Positions 7,355-15,634 are shown, counted from the stretch's first letter. The stretch is DNA of 16,988 bases from Hyphomicrobiales bacterium (GCA_015494375.1 WGBL01000465.1:1-16988), one strand, 5' to 3'. The notes: generated from the sequence alone by a model not told the origin. Numbers and translations are program-made.

Positions 7355-7695
7355 AGCAGGCTCCCTCCAAGCAGGAGCGCGCCCACGCTCGTGAGCACGC
7401 CAACCGCAAGGATGCGCCCAAAGAGGAAATAGGCGGCAATGCCAAGCGCAAAGGCGGCAAGGCGGAGCGCAAGCGGCACCCCTTCGAGCGCGCCGCTCGG
7501 GAACAACACCAGGCGGCTGACGAGCCCCGCAACGAGTGCCGTCGAGACGGCCTTCGCCCAGCGAAAGAGCTCACTGTCGATATCGAGATCTCGCGCGAGC
7601 CAAACCCCGAGCCAGCGCCACGGCTCGGTCATGAGGGCCCCGGCAAGAAAGAGCAGGGCATAGCTCTCGAAGCCGCTTTGGGCCAACGGGCTCAT
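7351..7695 (-). CDS. azlD: AzlD-family branched-chain amino acid exporter small subunit
   Basis: This 114-residue hydrophobic protein has about three to four membrane segments (around 11-31, 46-66, 75-93 and 95-112), the usual size and profile of AzlD, the small partner of AzlC in export of branched-chain amino acids and analogues. The conserved-looking core is the EPWRWLG...SELFRWAKAVSTA region (24-53). The ATG at 7695 overlaps the azlC stop as ATGA, and its own stop overlaps the next small gene in the same way, so three membrane proteins are likely made in sequence from one message. Identification rests mainly on size, topology and position after azlC. Confidence 0.87.
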   Translation of the reverse strand: MSPLAQSGFESYALLFLAGALMTEPWRWLGVWLARDLDIDSELFRWAKAVSTALVAGLVSRLVLFPSGALEGVPLALRLAAFALGIAAYFLFGRILAVGVLTSVGALLLGGSLL

Positions 7696-8630
7696 GCGTG
7701 CGTCTCCTTATCACCGTCGCCCTTTGCTACGGGGCTGTTGGCCATGCGCCCGATCAGATAGGCGCCCGTTCCCGCCACAAGCCCCGTCAGCAACAAGTCG
7801 GGCCCCGGGAGCGCGAGAAAGAGCAGCGGCCCCAGAGCGCCGCCAAGCACAATCGCCCATCGGTCGCCGTGCCCTTGGGCCGTCGCCACCATGGAGAGAA
7901 TGAAATAGATGGGCGTCAGGAACAAAAGCGCGGCGCGCATGAGCTCGGGCACCGCGCCTGAGAGGTGATAGCCCATGAGGGTGGCAACGGCCGTGCTCGT
8001 CAGGAGCATGCAGCCGAAGCCGAGGTAATAGGGCAGGCGCTCGGCGGGCGGCAGTCGCGGCAGACGCTGGAGCGACTCGACCCAGACGGTGATGGCAATG
8101 AAATGGGCGCCCACATAGGCGAGCCAGCGCGGCAACCGCGAGCCGCGCAAATAGGGCATGAGAACGACGGTCATCGGAAAGAGGCGCACCGCCGTCAGCA
8201 CGACGGCAAAGGCGGCCGCCGACAGTGCCGCGCCGCGCCCGAGCTGATCGACGAGCGCCACCTGCCCCGGCAGTTGATAGATGGTGACAGTCAGAAACAC
8301 CGCCTGCCCGGCGCTGAAACCCGCATCGCGCGCCAACGCTCCGAAACCGATCATGGCGGCAAAAAGAATGACGCCGGGCGTGAGCGGCGCTGACGTCAGG
8401 CCCTTGAGGAAAGCGCGCGCCGGCCGTCCCCCCTCGGCACCGACAGCTTCCCTATGGCCCTCCTCGGAGCCGACCGGCTCGGTATGCGCTCCCGCGGTGT
8501 CTGACGGCTCGGGAAATGGACCCGCGTCACCGACCGATCCCCCATCAGGATTGGCCGACCCTCGCGGCGCGGGCGACGGCGCTGGCGTCGTGTTGTGGCG
8601 CCCGCCGTCGTCGTCGCCCGCCCCCGACAA
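7692..8630 (-). CDS. azlC: AzlC-family branched-chain amino acid permease with unusual N-terminal extension
   Basis: Residues about 73-300 form the AzlC domain, the large membrane subunit of branched-chain amino acid exporters: GLTSAPLTPGVILFAAMIGFGALARDAGFS (77-106), the QLPGQVAL segment (118-125) and several further membrane helices. Family members are about 230-250 residues; this one is 312. The extra 72 N-terminal residues are Gly/Pro/Asp/Glu-rich and without membrane character. No ATG, GTG or TTG occurs in frame between the start and the first membrane helix, so the extension is either real or the frame is broken upstream. The start is a TTG at 8630 with a weak ribosome binding site, 9 nt after the clpA stop, so it may depend on coupling to clpA translation. 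Confidence 0.88.
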   Translation of the reverse strand: MSGAGDDDGGRHNTTPAPSPAPRGSANPDGGSVGDAGPFPEPSDTAGAHTEPVGSEEGHREAVGAEGGRPARAFLKGLTSAPLTPGVILFAAMIGFGALARDAGFSAGQAVFLTVTIYQLPGQVALVDQLGRGAALSAAAFAVVLTAVRLFPMTVVLMPYLRGSRLPRWLAYVGAHFIAITVWVESLQRLPRLPPAERLPYYLGFGCMLLTSTAVATLMGYHLSGAVPELMRAALLFLTPIYFILSMVATAQGHGDRWAIVLGGALGPLLFLALPGPDLLLTGLVAGTGAYLIGRMANSPVAKGDGDKETHA

Positions 8631-8639
8631 CGGCGCGCC

Positions 8640-11198
8640 CTACTCGTCTTTGGAAAGCGGCACACTCGGAACGGGGCTCGTCCCGGTGCGCCTACCGCCG
8701 CCCCCGCCCTTTGCTCCACGGCCAGCGGGGCCGGGCAACGCCTTGCGTTTGCCGGTCTTGGGGCCCGACAGCGCCTTTCGCCCGGGCTTCTTGGGAAGCC
8801 GGGGCTTGGCCGCCTTCTTTTTGGGCCGGGTCGGCTTGGGCGGCGAGATGAACTCGAAACCGAGCACCTTTGCCGGCCGCTCATCTGTGGGCTCGCCTTT
8901 GCCGTCGCCTTGCGCGCCCCGTGTGCCCGGGGCCCCCGGGGCCGCAGCCGCCGCCTTGGCCTCGCGCACCACCACGCGCACCGTGCCGCCCCGCTCGAGC
9001 TTGCCGAACAGGAGCTCCTCGGCGAGAGGCTTTTTGATGTGCTCCTGGATGACGCGGGCGAGCGGCCGCGCACCGAAGCGGTCGTCATAACCGCGCTCGG
9101 CGAGCCAGTCGGTGGCCTCATCCGTGAGCTCAATGCTGACGCTGCGGTCGGCAAGCTGCGCCTCAAGCTGGAAGATGAACTTCTCCACCACCTTGGCAAT
9201 CACCGGCCGCGAGAGGCTCGAGAAGGCAATGATGGCATCGAGTCGATTGCGGAACTCGGGCGAGAACAGGCGCTCGATGGCCTCGGTATCCTCGCCCTCG
9301 CGCTTTGTGCGGCCAAAGCCGATGGGCGGCTTGGCGAGATCGGCGGCGCCGGCATTCGTGGTCATAATCAGGATGACATTGCGGAAATCGACACTCTTGC
9401 CGTTGTGGTCGGTGAGCTTGCCGTGGTCCATCACCTGAAGAAGGATGTTGAAAAGGTCGGGATGGGCCTTTTCGATCTCATCGAGCAAGAGCACGCAGTG
9501 CGGGTGCTGGTCGACACCATCGGTCAAGAGTCCCCCCTGGTCGAAGCCGACATAGCCGGGCGGCGCGCCGATGAGCCGGCTGACGGTGTGCTTTTCCATG
9601 TACTCCGACATGTCGAAGCGCAACAGCTCAACCCCCATAAGCGAGGCAAGCTGGCGGGCAACCTCGGTCTTGCCGACGCCCGTGGGGCCCGAGAAGAGGT
9701 AGCAGCCGATGGGTTTCTCGGGCTCCCTCAGCCCCGCGCGTGCGAGTTTGATCGCCGAGGAGAGCGCCTCGATTGCGGCATCCTGGCCAAAGACGACCCG
9801 CTTGAGGTCGCGCGCGAGGTGGCGCAGAAGCTCGGCATCGCTCTTTGAGACGGTCTTGGGCGGAATGCGCGCCATGGTCGCAATGGTCGCCTCGACCTCC
9901 TTGACACCGATGGTTTTCTTGCGCTTGCCCTCGGGCAGCAGCATCTGCGAGGCGCCGGTCTCGTCAATCACGTCGATGGCCTTGTCGGGCAGCTTGCGGT
10001 CGTTGATATAGCGCGCCGAAAGCTCGACCGCGGTCTTGATGGCCTGGTTCGTGTATTTGAGGCCGTGGAACTTCTCGTAGTACGGCTTGAGCCCCTTGAG
10101 TATTTCGATGGCATCATCGACGCTCGGCTCATTGATATCGATCTTCTGAAAGCGGCGAACGAGCGCGCGGTCCTTCTCGAAGTGCTGGCGGTATTCCTTG
10201 TAGGTCGTCGAGCCGATGCAGCGGAGCGTGCCCGACTGAAGCGCGGGCTTGAGCAGGTTCGAGGCGTCCATGGCCCCGCCCGAGGTGGCACCGGCACCAA
10301 TCACGGTGTGGATCTCGTCGATAAAGAGGATGGCGCCCGGATAGCCTTCGATCTCCTTCATGACCGCCTTGAGCCGCTCCTCGAAGTCGCCGCGATAGCG
10401 GGTGCCGGCGAGAAGCGCGCCCATGTCGAGGGCAAAGATGGTGGCGTCCTGTAAAACCTCGGGCACCTCGCCTTTGGTGATCTTGAGCGCAAGCCCCTCG
10501 GCGATCGCCGTCTTGCCGACCCCGGGGTCGCCCACGAAAAGGGGGTTGTTCTTGTTGCGCCGACAGAGCACCTGGATGGTGCGGCGAATCTCGGCCTCGC
10601 GGCCGATGAGCGGATCGATCTTGCCGTCGCGCGCCTTCTGCACGAGGTTGACACAGTAGGCCTCGAGCGCATCGGCACCGGGGCGTTTCTCCTCGCCCGA
10701 TTCGACGGTCGCCGCATCATCGTCAACCCCGCGCGCCGCCCTCGGCTCGGACATGCCGGGGCGCTTGGCGATGCCGTGGGAGATGTATTGGACGGCATCA
10801 AAGCGCGTCATCTCCTGCTCCTGCAAGAAGTAGGCGGCATGGCTCTCGCGCTCGGCAAAGATGGCGACGAGCACATTGGCGCCCGTCACCTCCTCGCGGC
10901 CCGAGGCCTGCACATGGATGACGGCGCGATGAATGACGCGCTGAAAGCTTGTCGTCGGCTGTGCCTCCTCGCCGCGATCGGTGATGAGGCTGTCGAGCTC
11001 GTGGTCGAGGTAGTCGGTCAGCCGTTCCGCCAGCTCGTCGAGATCCACATTGCACGCCCGCATCACGGCCGCCGCATCACGATCGCCAATGAGCGAAAGC
11101 AAGAGATGCTCGAGCGTCGCATACTCGTGGCTACGCTCGTTGGCATAGGCCAGGGCGCGGTGGAGGGCTTCTTCAAGACTGCTGGAGAACGCTGGCAC
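8640..11198 (-). CDS. clpA: ATP-dependent Clp protease ATP-binding subunit ClpA
   Basis: ClpA is the AAA+ unfoldase that feeds substrates to ClpP. The 852 residues show a Clp N-domain (1-145), AAA1 with Walker A GDPGVGKT (223-230) and Walker B LFIDEIH (291-297), AAA2 with Walker A GPTGVGKT (504-511) and Walker B LLLDEIE (570-576), and an IGF ClpP-docking loop (626-628). The final ~100 residues form a disordered Ala/Gly then Lys/Pro-rich tail ending VPSVPLSKDE. Similar tails ending in VPxVPL occur in Hyphomicrobiales ClpA, as I recall. The GTG start at 11198 has GAGGG across the clpS stop as its ribosome binding site, so the two genes are coupled. No clpP is nearby. Confidence 0.97.
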   Translation of the reverse strand: MPAFSSSLEEALHRALAYANERSHEYATLEHLLLSLIGDRDAAAVMRACNVDLDELAERLTDYLDHELDSLITDRGEEAQPTTSFQRVIHRAVIHVQASGREEVTGANVLVAIFAERESHAAYFLQEQEMTRFDAVQYISHGIAKRPGMSEPRAARGVDDDAATVESGEEKRPGADALEAYCVNLVQKARDGKIDPLIGREAEIRRTIQVLCRRNKNNPLFVGDPGVGKTAIAEGLALKITKGEVPEVLQDATIFALDMGALLAGTRYRGDFEERLKAVMKEIEGYPGAILFIDEIHTVIGAGATSGGAMDASNLLKPALQSGTLRCIGSTTYKEYRQHFEKDRALVRRFQKIDINEPSVDDAIEILKGLKPYYEKFHGLKYTNQAIKTAVELSARYINDRKLPDKAIDVIDETGASQMLLPEGKRKKTIGVKEVEATIATMARIPPKTVSKSDAELLRHLARDLKRVVFGQDAAIEALSSAIKLARAGLREPEKPIGCYLFSGPTGVGKTEVARQLASLMGVELLRFDMSEYMEKHTVSRLIGAPPGYVGFDQGGLLTDGVDQHPHCVLLLDEIEKAHPDLFNILLQVMDHGKLTDHNGKSVDFRNVILIMTTNAGAADLAKPPIGFGRTKREGEDTEAIERLFSPEFRNRLDAIIAFSSLSRPVIAKVVEKFIFQLEAQLADRSVSIELTDEATDWLAERGYDDRFGARPLARVIQEHIKKPLAEELLFGKLERGGTVRVVVREAKAAAAAPGAPGTRGAQGDGKGEPTDERPAKVLGFEFISPPKPTRPKKKAAKPRLPKKPGRKALSGPKTGKRKALPGPAGRGAKGGGGGRRTGTSPVPSVPLSKDE

Positions 11199-11207
11199 GG
11201 ACGACCC

Positions 11208-11549
11208 TCACTCTTTTTCCATGGTGCACTGCAAGGGGTGCTGGTTTTGTCTGGCGAAGTCCATCACCTGGGCCACCTTGGTCTCGGCCACCTCGTAGGT
11301 GTAGACGCCGCAGACCCCGACACCGCGATGATGGACATGAAGCATGATGCGTGTGGCCTCTTCACGACCCTTGTTGAAAAAACGCTCGAGCACATAGACG
11401 ACGAAATCCATCGGTGTGTAATCGTCGTTCAAAAGCAACACTTTATATAGGCTCGGCTTTTTTGTTTTGGGGCGTGTCTTGGTGGCGATGCCGGTTGCCG
11501 GCGAATCGCTGTCTCCATCGCGCCCATGCGACATCCAATCATGCGACAT
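11208..11549 (-). CDS. clpS: ClpS adaptor for ClpA
   Basis: ClpS binds the ClpA N-domain and delivers N-degron substrates. From the ATG at 11549 the protein has 113 residues, a typical size. The ClpS core is visible as LLLNDDYTPMDFVV (37-50), HHRGVGVCGVYTYEVAE (73-89) and the terminal QNQHPLQCTMEKE. The frame stays open for 58 more codons upstream (to 11723), but these encode Arg/Glu-rich text derived from a degenerate 15-bp repeat and look non-native. GGGAG about 13 nt before 11549 supports the chosen start, and an ATG at 11534 is the alternative. The stop is 9 nt from the clpA GTG. This is the first gene of the clpS-clpA-azlC-azlD chain. Confidence 0.94.
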   Translation of the reverse strand: MSHDWMSHGRDGDSDSPATGIATKTRPKTKKPSLYKVLLLNDDYTPMDFVVYVLERFFNKGREEATRIMLHVHHRGVGVCGVYTYEVAETKVAQVMDFARQNQHPLQCTMEKE

Positions 11550-11672
11550 GGCTCGATCTGCTCTCCCTTCGTGCCATTTCCATCGCTTTCCCATCGCCTC
11601 AATGGCGCACTGGTTTGCCCTTCCTCGACCTGGTCCTTCCTCGGTTTGGCCTTTGTTCACCTCGCCCTTGCC

Positions 11673-11718
11673 CGGTTTGGCCTTTTCCCGCCTGGCCCTT
11701 TCTCGCCTGGCCCTTTCT
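11673..11718. repeat. Degenerate 15-bp tandem repeat upstream of clpS
   Basis: CGCCTGGCCCTTTCT occurs exactly twice in tandem (11689-11703 and 11704-11718). It is preceded by a decayed copy starting CGGTTTGGCCTTTTC at 11673, and weaker relatives extend to about 11630. The period matches that of the ribF-ileS array, but the unit sequence differs. Confidence 0.75.
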
Positions 11719-11921
11719 CGCAAGTCTCGTGCCCAAGCACCACGCTTCGGTCAAGCGCCGCTCTCCGGTGCAGCCCTCTTAATCATAAACCATTCTAATG
11801 CGATTTGGTGACGAGTGGAATCGTCAATCACCCGCCGGTCGCCGGACGAGGTCCGCAATCAGATCGGATTGCGAGCGGTCGTCGCAAGGAGCGCCAACGG
11901 CTTCACTCGGCTTTGGTGACG

Positions 11922-11978
11922 CTCGGCCTGTGCCACATCAAGCGGCCCACGACCACATCACTCGGCCCTGTGCCATAT
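11922..11978. repeat. Imperfect direct repeat
   Basis: CTCGGCCTGTGCCACAT (11922-11938) recurs as CTCGGCCCTGTGCCATAT (11961-11978), with a 39-bp period. It sits just downstream of the sulfotransferase stop. I see no function. Confidence 0.6.
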
Positions 11979-11999
11979 TAGAAAGGCGCCCGCCGATCG

Positions 12000-12686
12000 T
12001 CAAAACACATAGCCGAAATGGCGGATTTCAGGCTCATACCATGTCTCGATGAGGGCCCTCAATGGCGCATCGTAATAGCTGCGATAGTGGCCCCGCTCGC
12101 GCGACACATTGACCCTGGGCAATGTCACCTCGCCAAGCAGCCCTATGGTCTCGAGAACATGGGCGAAGTCGGCCTCGAGGTTCTCGTAACGCCCCACAAA
12201 ATCGAGAGCAATAACATCGTCAATCGTATAAAGCGACCAGTTCTCGACATAGGCCCGGCGCCGATCCCGGTTGAAGCGCGCGAAGCTCGGGCGTGGCGAT
12301 TTGTTTTTCGTCTTGTAGTGGTACCAGGAGACCTGCCGGTCCCAGGGGTTGCGCTCGAAGGAGAACTTGAAATAGCTGCGCCAAACCTCTTCACCCACAT
12401 AGGTGCGGACGCGCCAGGCGGGCATATGCTCGTAAAAGCCGACCGAGGGGTGATAGTGGCGCTCGGGGCGGCGCAGGAGGCGCTTGATGAGGGGCCGCCT
12501 GGGCACCGCCGGGTGGTCGAGGCGGTAGTTCTGAGCGGGGATTTTGCGATGGCCGCGCAGCTGCTCAGAGGCTTCCGTGATCACGTCATCGGGTCCGCAG
12601 ACGGCCGAGAGCGCCGCCTCGATCGCGGTGGAGGCAGTCTTATAGGTCTTGATATAGATGAACTTGTGAGCATGACTAAGGATCAC
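12000..12686 (-). CDS. Sulfotransferase-family protein
   Basis: This is a PAPS-dependent sulfotransferase fold of about 228 residues. Near the N-terminus FIYIKTYKTASTA (9-21) is the 5'-phosphosulfate-binding loop, which follows a strand as in the F-x-H-x-PKTAGT type. FERNPWDRQVSWY (110-122) is the 3'-phosphate-binding segment with its Arg and Ser. A conserved-looking HPSVGFYEHMPA lies between (79-90) and may supply the catalytic His. The acceptor is unknown; bacterial relatives modify cell-surface glycans or capsule. The frame opens at a TTG at 12704, but I prefer the GTG at 12686 because GGGAG lies 9 nt before it. It is flanked by repeat-rich gaps and has no glycosyltransferase neighbours, so it looks like a stand-alone gene, perhaps acquired. 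Confidence 0.87.
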   Translation of the reverse strand: MILSHAHKFIYIKTYKTASTAIEAALSAVCGPDDVITEASEQLRGHRKIPAQNYRLDHPAVPRRPLIKRLLRRPERHYHPSVGFYEHMPAWRVRTYVGEEVWRSYFKFSFERNPWDRQVSWYHYKTKNKSPRPSFARFNRDRRRAYVENWSLYTIDDVIALDFVGRYENLEADFAHVLETIGLLGEVTLPRVNVSRERGHYRSYYDAPLRALIETWYEPEIRHFGYVF

Positions 12687-12861
12687 GGGCACGCGCTCCC
12701 GCAACGGTTGCTGAGCGGCTCATAATCGCCCAGCGAGGCAACTGTGATCACCTCCACCAAGATGGCGGAGCTGCAACGAGAAGGCGCCAAACCATTGATC
12801 GCCGCACCATTCCAGCCGCCGCCGCCCTGCGCCAGCCCCCCGCGCCCTCCGCAAGGCTTCT

Positions 12862-13893
12862 TCAGCCGAGCTGGGTCAGGCGCACCGTCTGCACGAGGCC
12901 CTCGCCCGGCTCTGCATCCGCGTCCGCCGTTTTGCCGCGCGCGTGCGCCGTTGCGCCCGTCTCGTCAAAGCGCGGCTGGATCGCCATCACCGTGGTGTTG
13001 TCCTGCAGCAGCGCCCCCCGTGCCTCGACCCTCTCGAGGAGCGCCTCGACGACGCGGTCGGGGCTCTCGTCGGATACCTCGGCGAGGAGGCCCTCGAGCT
13101 CCGCATCGCTCAGGGTCTCGAGGCCATCGCTTGCCAGGATCAGCCAATCGTGCGCCTCGAGGGGCAACGTCTCGTCGCGATGCTCGACAATCTCGAGGGG
13201 CTGGCCGGTCAGGGCTGAACGCAAGAGATGGCGTCGCGGCGAAAGCGTGGCCTCGAAGGGGTCCATGAGCCCGCGGCGCACGAGGTCATCGAGCACTGGC
13301 GCCATGGAATGGTCGGCATTGAGCCGCTCGAGCCGGCCCCTGCGGTAAAGAAAGAGAAGCGAATCACCGACGCTGATCCAGCGCACCCCCTTACCGTCGA
13401 GATAGGCGGCGACAAGTGTGCACCCCATGCCCCTGAGGCTCGGGTCGCGCGCGATCTCGCTTGCGATGGCCTCGTTGGCGGCCTCGAGTGCGGCCGCCAG
13501 CGGCGGTGGGCCCGCGAGGTCTTCGCGCGCAGCGCCGGTCTCTTGGGGTGCAACGCTCGTCTTGTCGGTCACCCCCGCAGTGTTCGGCACCTCCACCTCA
13601 TTTGGCTCGTTCGCCCCGGAGGCCTCGCCCGCCAAACAGGCCGCGACAAACGCCTCACAAGCGGTGGTGCTGGCCCGCCGCCCGCCCACATGCCCGCCCA
13701 TGCCGTCGGCCAGGATGGCGAGCAGACCGCGGCCGTGCGCCTCCGATGCCCCTTCTGCACCTTGGCGAGACGCTTCCGCCTTCGCGACGGATCGGGGTCG
13801 CTCGCGGCCGATGACCGCGAAGGCGCAGGCATCCTCCTGCTCATCGCGGTCGCCGACGATCGCCCGGGCGGCATAAACGTAAGACGTGATCAT
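12862..13893 (-). CDS. PP2C-family Ser/Thr protein phosphatase
   Basis: This 343-residue PPM/PP2C-type phosphatase removes phosphate from Ser/Thr using two metal ions. Motifs in order are: EQED (18-21); LADGMGGHVGG (61-71), with metal ligand D63; GCTLVAAYL (157-165); WISVGDSLLFLYR (172-184); LILASDGLE (251-259), with D255; and QDNTTVMAI (297-305), with D298. Two low-complexity insertions (about 31-55 and 91-128) enlarge it relative to the ~240-residue PrpC/Stp form. The last ~35 residues are also a polar tail. No signal peptide or membrane helix is seen, so it should be cytosolic. Its ATG overlaps the FHA gene stop as ATGA, so the two are coupled. The divergent kinase is its probable antagonist. 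Confidence 0.95.
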   Translation of the reverse strand: MITSYVYAARAIVGDRDEQEDACAFAVIGRERPRSVAKAEASRQGAEGASEAHGRGLLAILADGMGGHVGGRRASTTACEAFVAACLAGEASGANEPNEVEVPNTAGVTDKTSVAPQETGAAREDLAGPPPLAAALEAANEAIASEIARDPSLRGMGCTLVAAYLDGKGVRWISVGDSLLFLYRRGRLERLNADHSMAPVLDDLVRRGLMDPFEATLSPRRHLLRSALTGQPLEIVEHRDETLPLEAHDWLILASDGLETLSDAELEGLLAEVSDESPDRVVEALLERVEARGALLQDNTTVMAIQPRFDETGATAHARGKTADADAEPGEGLVQTVRLTQLG

Positions 13894-15290
13894 CCCGCGA
13901 GGTCAGAAAGCTCCGACCAGTCGAACTCCTCGCCGCAGAAGGGCACGAACACGAACTGCGTCCGGCCCATGGTGATCACGTCCATCGCCTGGAGTTTCAC
14001 CGGCGTCGTCGGCTTCTCCTCATTGATCTGCACCACGTTCGTCTTGGCGAGGTTGGGCACAAAGAGGAACTCGCGATCGGCCGAATCGTAGCGGATATAG
14101 GCCTGCTCCTCGGCTGAGATGGCATCGTCGCCGAAGTCGAGCGGTATCCGCTGAGAGGGCGAGCGGCCGATTGTGTTGTTGCCTTCGAAGATGGGCCGGA
14201 AAGCGCCGAGCCCGGGCCCGCCGATGACGACCAGCCAGCCGACCACCGGCTCTTGATAGAAGTCGGTCCGCTTGGGCTGTTGGCCGCCACGAACCATCTG
14301 TGTCTTGATCGGATTGTCCATCTGTGTTCGCTGCCGTTGTGGTTGGGTTGGTGTAAGCGTGAGGACGTGAGCCGCGCCCGATGTCTGCGGGAATGACTGC
14401 GCGGATGCCTGAGCGCGCCCCTGCGCCGCAGCCTCGGCCACATCAGGCGCACCATAACCCGAAGTGGGCCGGTCTGCGTAGTCCTCGGTCACGAGATTGC
14501 TGTCCTTACGCTCCTCCTGATTCTGATTCTGCGGATCGGCCCCTTCTGCTTCATCTTCATTCTGATCCTTCCGATCATTCCCACCATTGTCCCCATGAAC
14601 TTCATACGCGTCGCCATGGCCCGTCGCGGCGCTCTGCGGGCCAGCCGCTCCCTCTTGTGCCGCGACCGCCTGCGCCCGGCGGTCCACAAATGTGGTCTCA
14701 TCTGTGGTCTCGGATGCGGCAACATCTGCAGGCGCGGGAGCGCCGCCTTCGACCGCGCCCCCCTGACTGCCATCGGCGCGCTCACCAGCGCCCCGTGGTA
14801 AGAGGGCCTGGAGCTCGAGAACCAGGATCTTCTCGGCACCGGGGTCCACACTTGCCTCGGGCTCGGGGCTCGCGTCGCGACCCAGGTCGTCCGTTGCGCC
14901 GTGAGCCAAGTCGCGCACAACATCGCGCCCCAGGTCGTCCGTTGCATCGGCGGTGGTCACAGCGCCCCTTTTCTCACCGCCCACGGTTTCAATGCCGTCG
15001 ACGTCTCCAGAGCTTTCTTCTCCAGCTTGGTTAGCTCGATTAGCTCGGTTATCTTCGTCTTCTTCGCCCCCCGGACTCCAGCCAACCCCCGCGCCCTCGG
15101 TGGCCAGGCCCCTTTCTTCCTGCGAAGGCTCGGTGGTGATCACGACAGAGCTCAGCACCTCTTGCAGCGAGGTTCGCGCGACCCGGGATCGTGGCACCTC
15201 CGTGGTCGGGACCGTGTCCTCACTGGCCGCGCTGTCAGTACCCCTGAGCAACCGTGCCAAGCCGCTTCTGCCGGCCTTTCTCCATGTCAT
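13890..15290 (-). CDS. FHA-domain protein with long acidic disordered N-terminus
   Basis: Only the C-terminal ~115 residues of 466 are folded: an FHA phosphothreonine-binding domain (about 350-458), with the GWLVVIGGPGLGAFRPI strand, NNTIGRSPSQRIPL (371-384) giving the Gly-Arg-Ser core, DDAISAEEQAYIRYD, and a closing FVPFCGEEFDW. Residues 1-330 are Ala/Gly/Asp/Glu/Gln-rich and presumably disordered, with ATDDLGRD repeated at 116-123 and 132-139. A DETTFVD stretch (197-203) resembles the phosphoacceptor of mycobacterial GarA, a self-binding FHA protein; this is inference. The ATG at 15290 is supported by GGGGAG 6 nt upstream, so the long form is favoured over an internal ATG at 14321. It heads an operon with the PP2C gene and diverges from the kinase. 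Confidence 0.9.
   Translation of the reverse strand: MTWRKAGRSGLARLLRGTDSAASEDTVPTTEVPRSRVARTSLQEVLSSVVITTEPSQEERGLATEGAGVGWSPGGEEDEDNRANRANQAGEESSGDVDGIETVGGEKRGAVTTADATDDLGRDVVRDLAHGATDDLGRDASPEPEASVDPGAEKILVLELQALLPRGAGERADGSQGGAVEGGAPAPADVAASETTDETTFVDRRAQAVAAQEGAAGPQSAATGHGDAYEVHGDNGGNDRKDQNEDEAEGADPQNQNQEERKDSNLVTEDYADRPTSGYGAPDVAEAAAQGRAQASAQSFPQTSGAAHVLTLTPTQPQRQRTQMDNPIKTQMVRGGQQPKRTDFYQEPVVGWLVVIGGPGLGAFRPIFEGNNTIGRSPSQRIPLDFGDDAISAEEQAYIRYDSADREFLFVPNLAKTNVVQINEEKPTTPVKLQAMDVITMGRTQFVFVPFCGEEFDWSELSDLAG
14881..14945. repeat. Internal direct repeat in the FHA gene
   Basis: CCCAGGTCGTCCGTTGC occurs at 14881-14897 and 14929-14945. The 48-bp spacing is in frame and duplicates the peptide ATDDLGRD in the disordered region of the FHA protein. 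Confidence 0.85.
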
Positions 15291-15445
15291 GATGAGCTCC
15301 CCGTTTCCGCATTAACCCGTAGCGTCCGCAATCGCCGCCATCGCCATCGTCGGCAGCTCCTCTGGGCAAGCCATGCCCCCGCTCCTGATCCGCTGCGCCC
15401 CGGGGCACTTGCCGGTGGCACGCCACGACTGCGCCATGGGCACAC

Positions 15446-15489
15446 GTGCTCCCCAGTCATCCCCTTCGTGCTCTCCAGTCATCCCCACC
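15446..15489. repeat. 22-bp tandem repeat, two copies, FHA-proximal
   Basis: Copies at 15446-15467 and 15468-15489 share GTGCTCYCCAGTCATCCCC. The period is close to two helical turns and the array lies 155-200 bp upstream of the FHA start. A regulator binding to both copies on one face is possible. Confidence 0.7.
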
Positions 15490-15602
15490 CACAGCTTTGC
15501 CCTATTCTCGCGGCAAACATAAGGCATGGCTGAGAGCGCACAAAAGCGCCAGAAGCCGTTGCAAGCCGCCAGGCAATATTGGTTCGTGCAATCGCAAAGG
15601 AG

Positions 15603-15634
15603 CCTGATCGTTTCGGGCCCTGATCGTGTCGGGC
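15603..15634. repeat. 16-bp tandem repeat, two copies, kinase-proximal
   Basis: CCTGATCGTKTCGGGC occurs at 15603-15618 and 15619-15634 with one mismatch. It lies about 250 bp upstream of the kinase start. The function is unknown; it may be an operator pair or simple slippage. Confidence 0.7.

Larger units (their letters stand above)
11550..11999. other. Repeat-rich gap upstream of clpS
   Basis: There is no credible gene. The clpS-proximal part is pyrimidine-rich on the plus strand and holds a degenerate 15-bp tandem repeat. Farther out there is an AT-rich patch (11780-11808, with TATGAT on the reverse strand, a possible -10 for clpS, and no clear -35). A pair of direct repeats lies near 11922-11978. 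No terminator for the sulfotransferase gene was recognised. Confidence 0.55.

Noticed and set aside
8595..9848. 417-codon plus-strand ORF antisense to clpA
   Set aside because: It is a shadow of the clpA tail and AAA2 domain and shows no protein-family signal.
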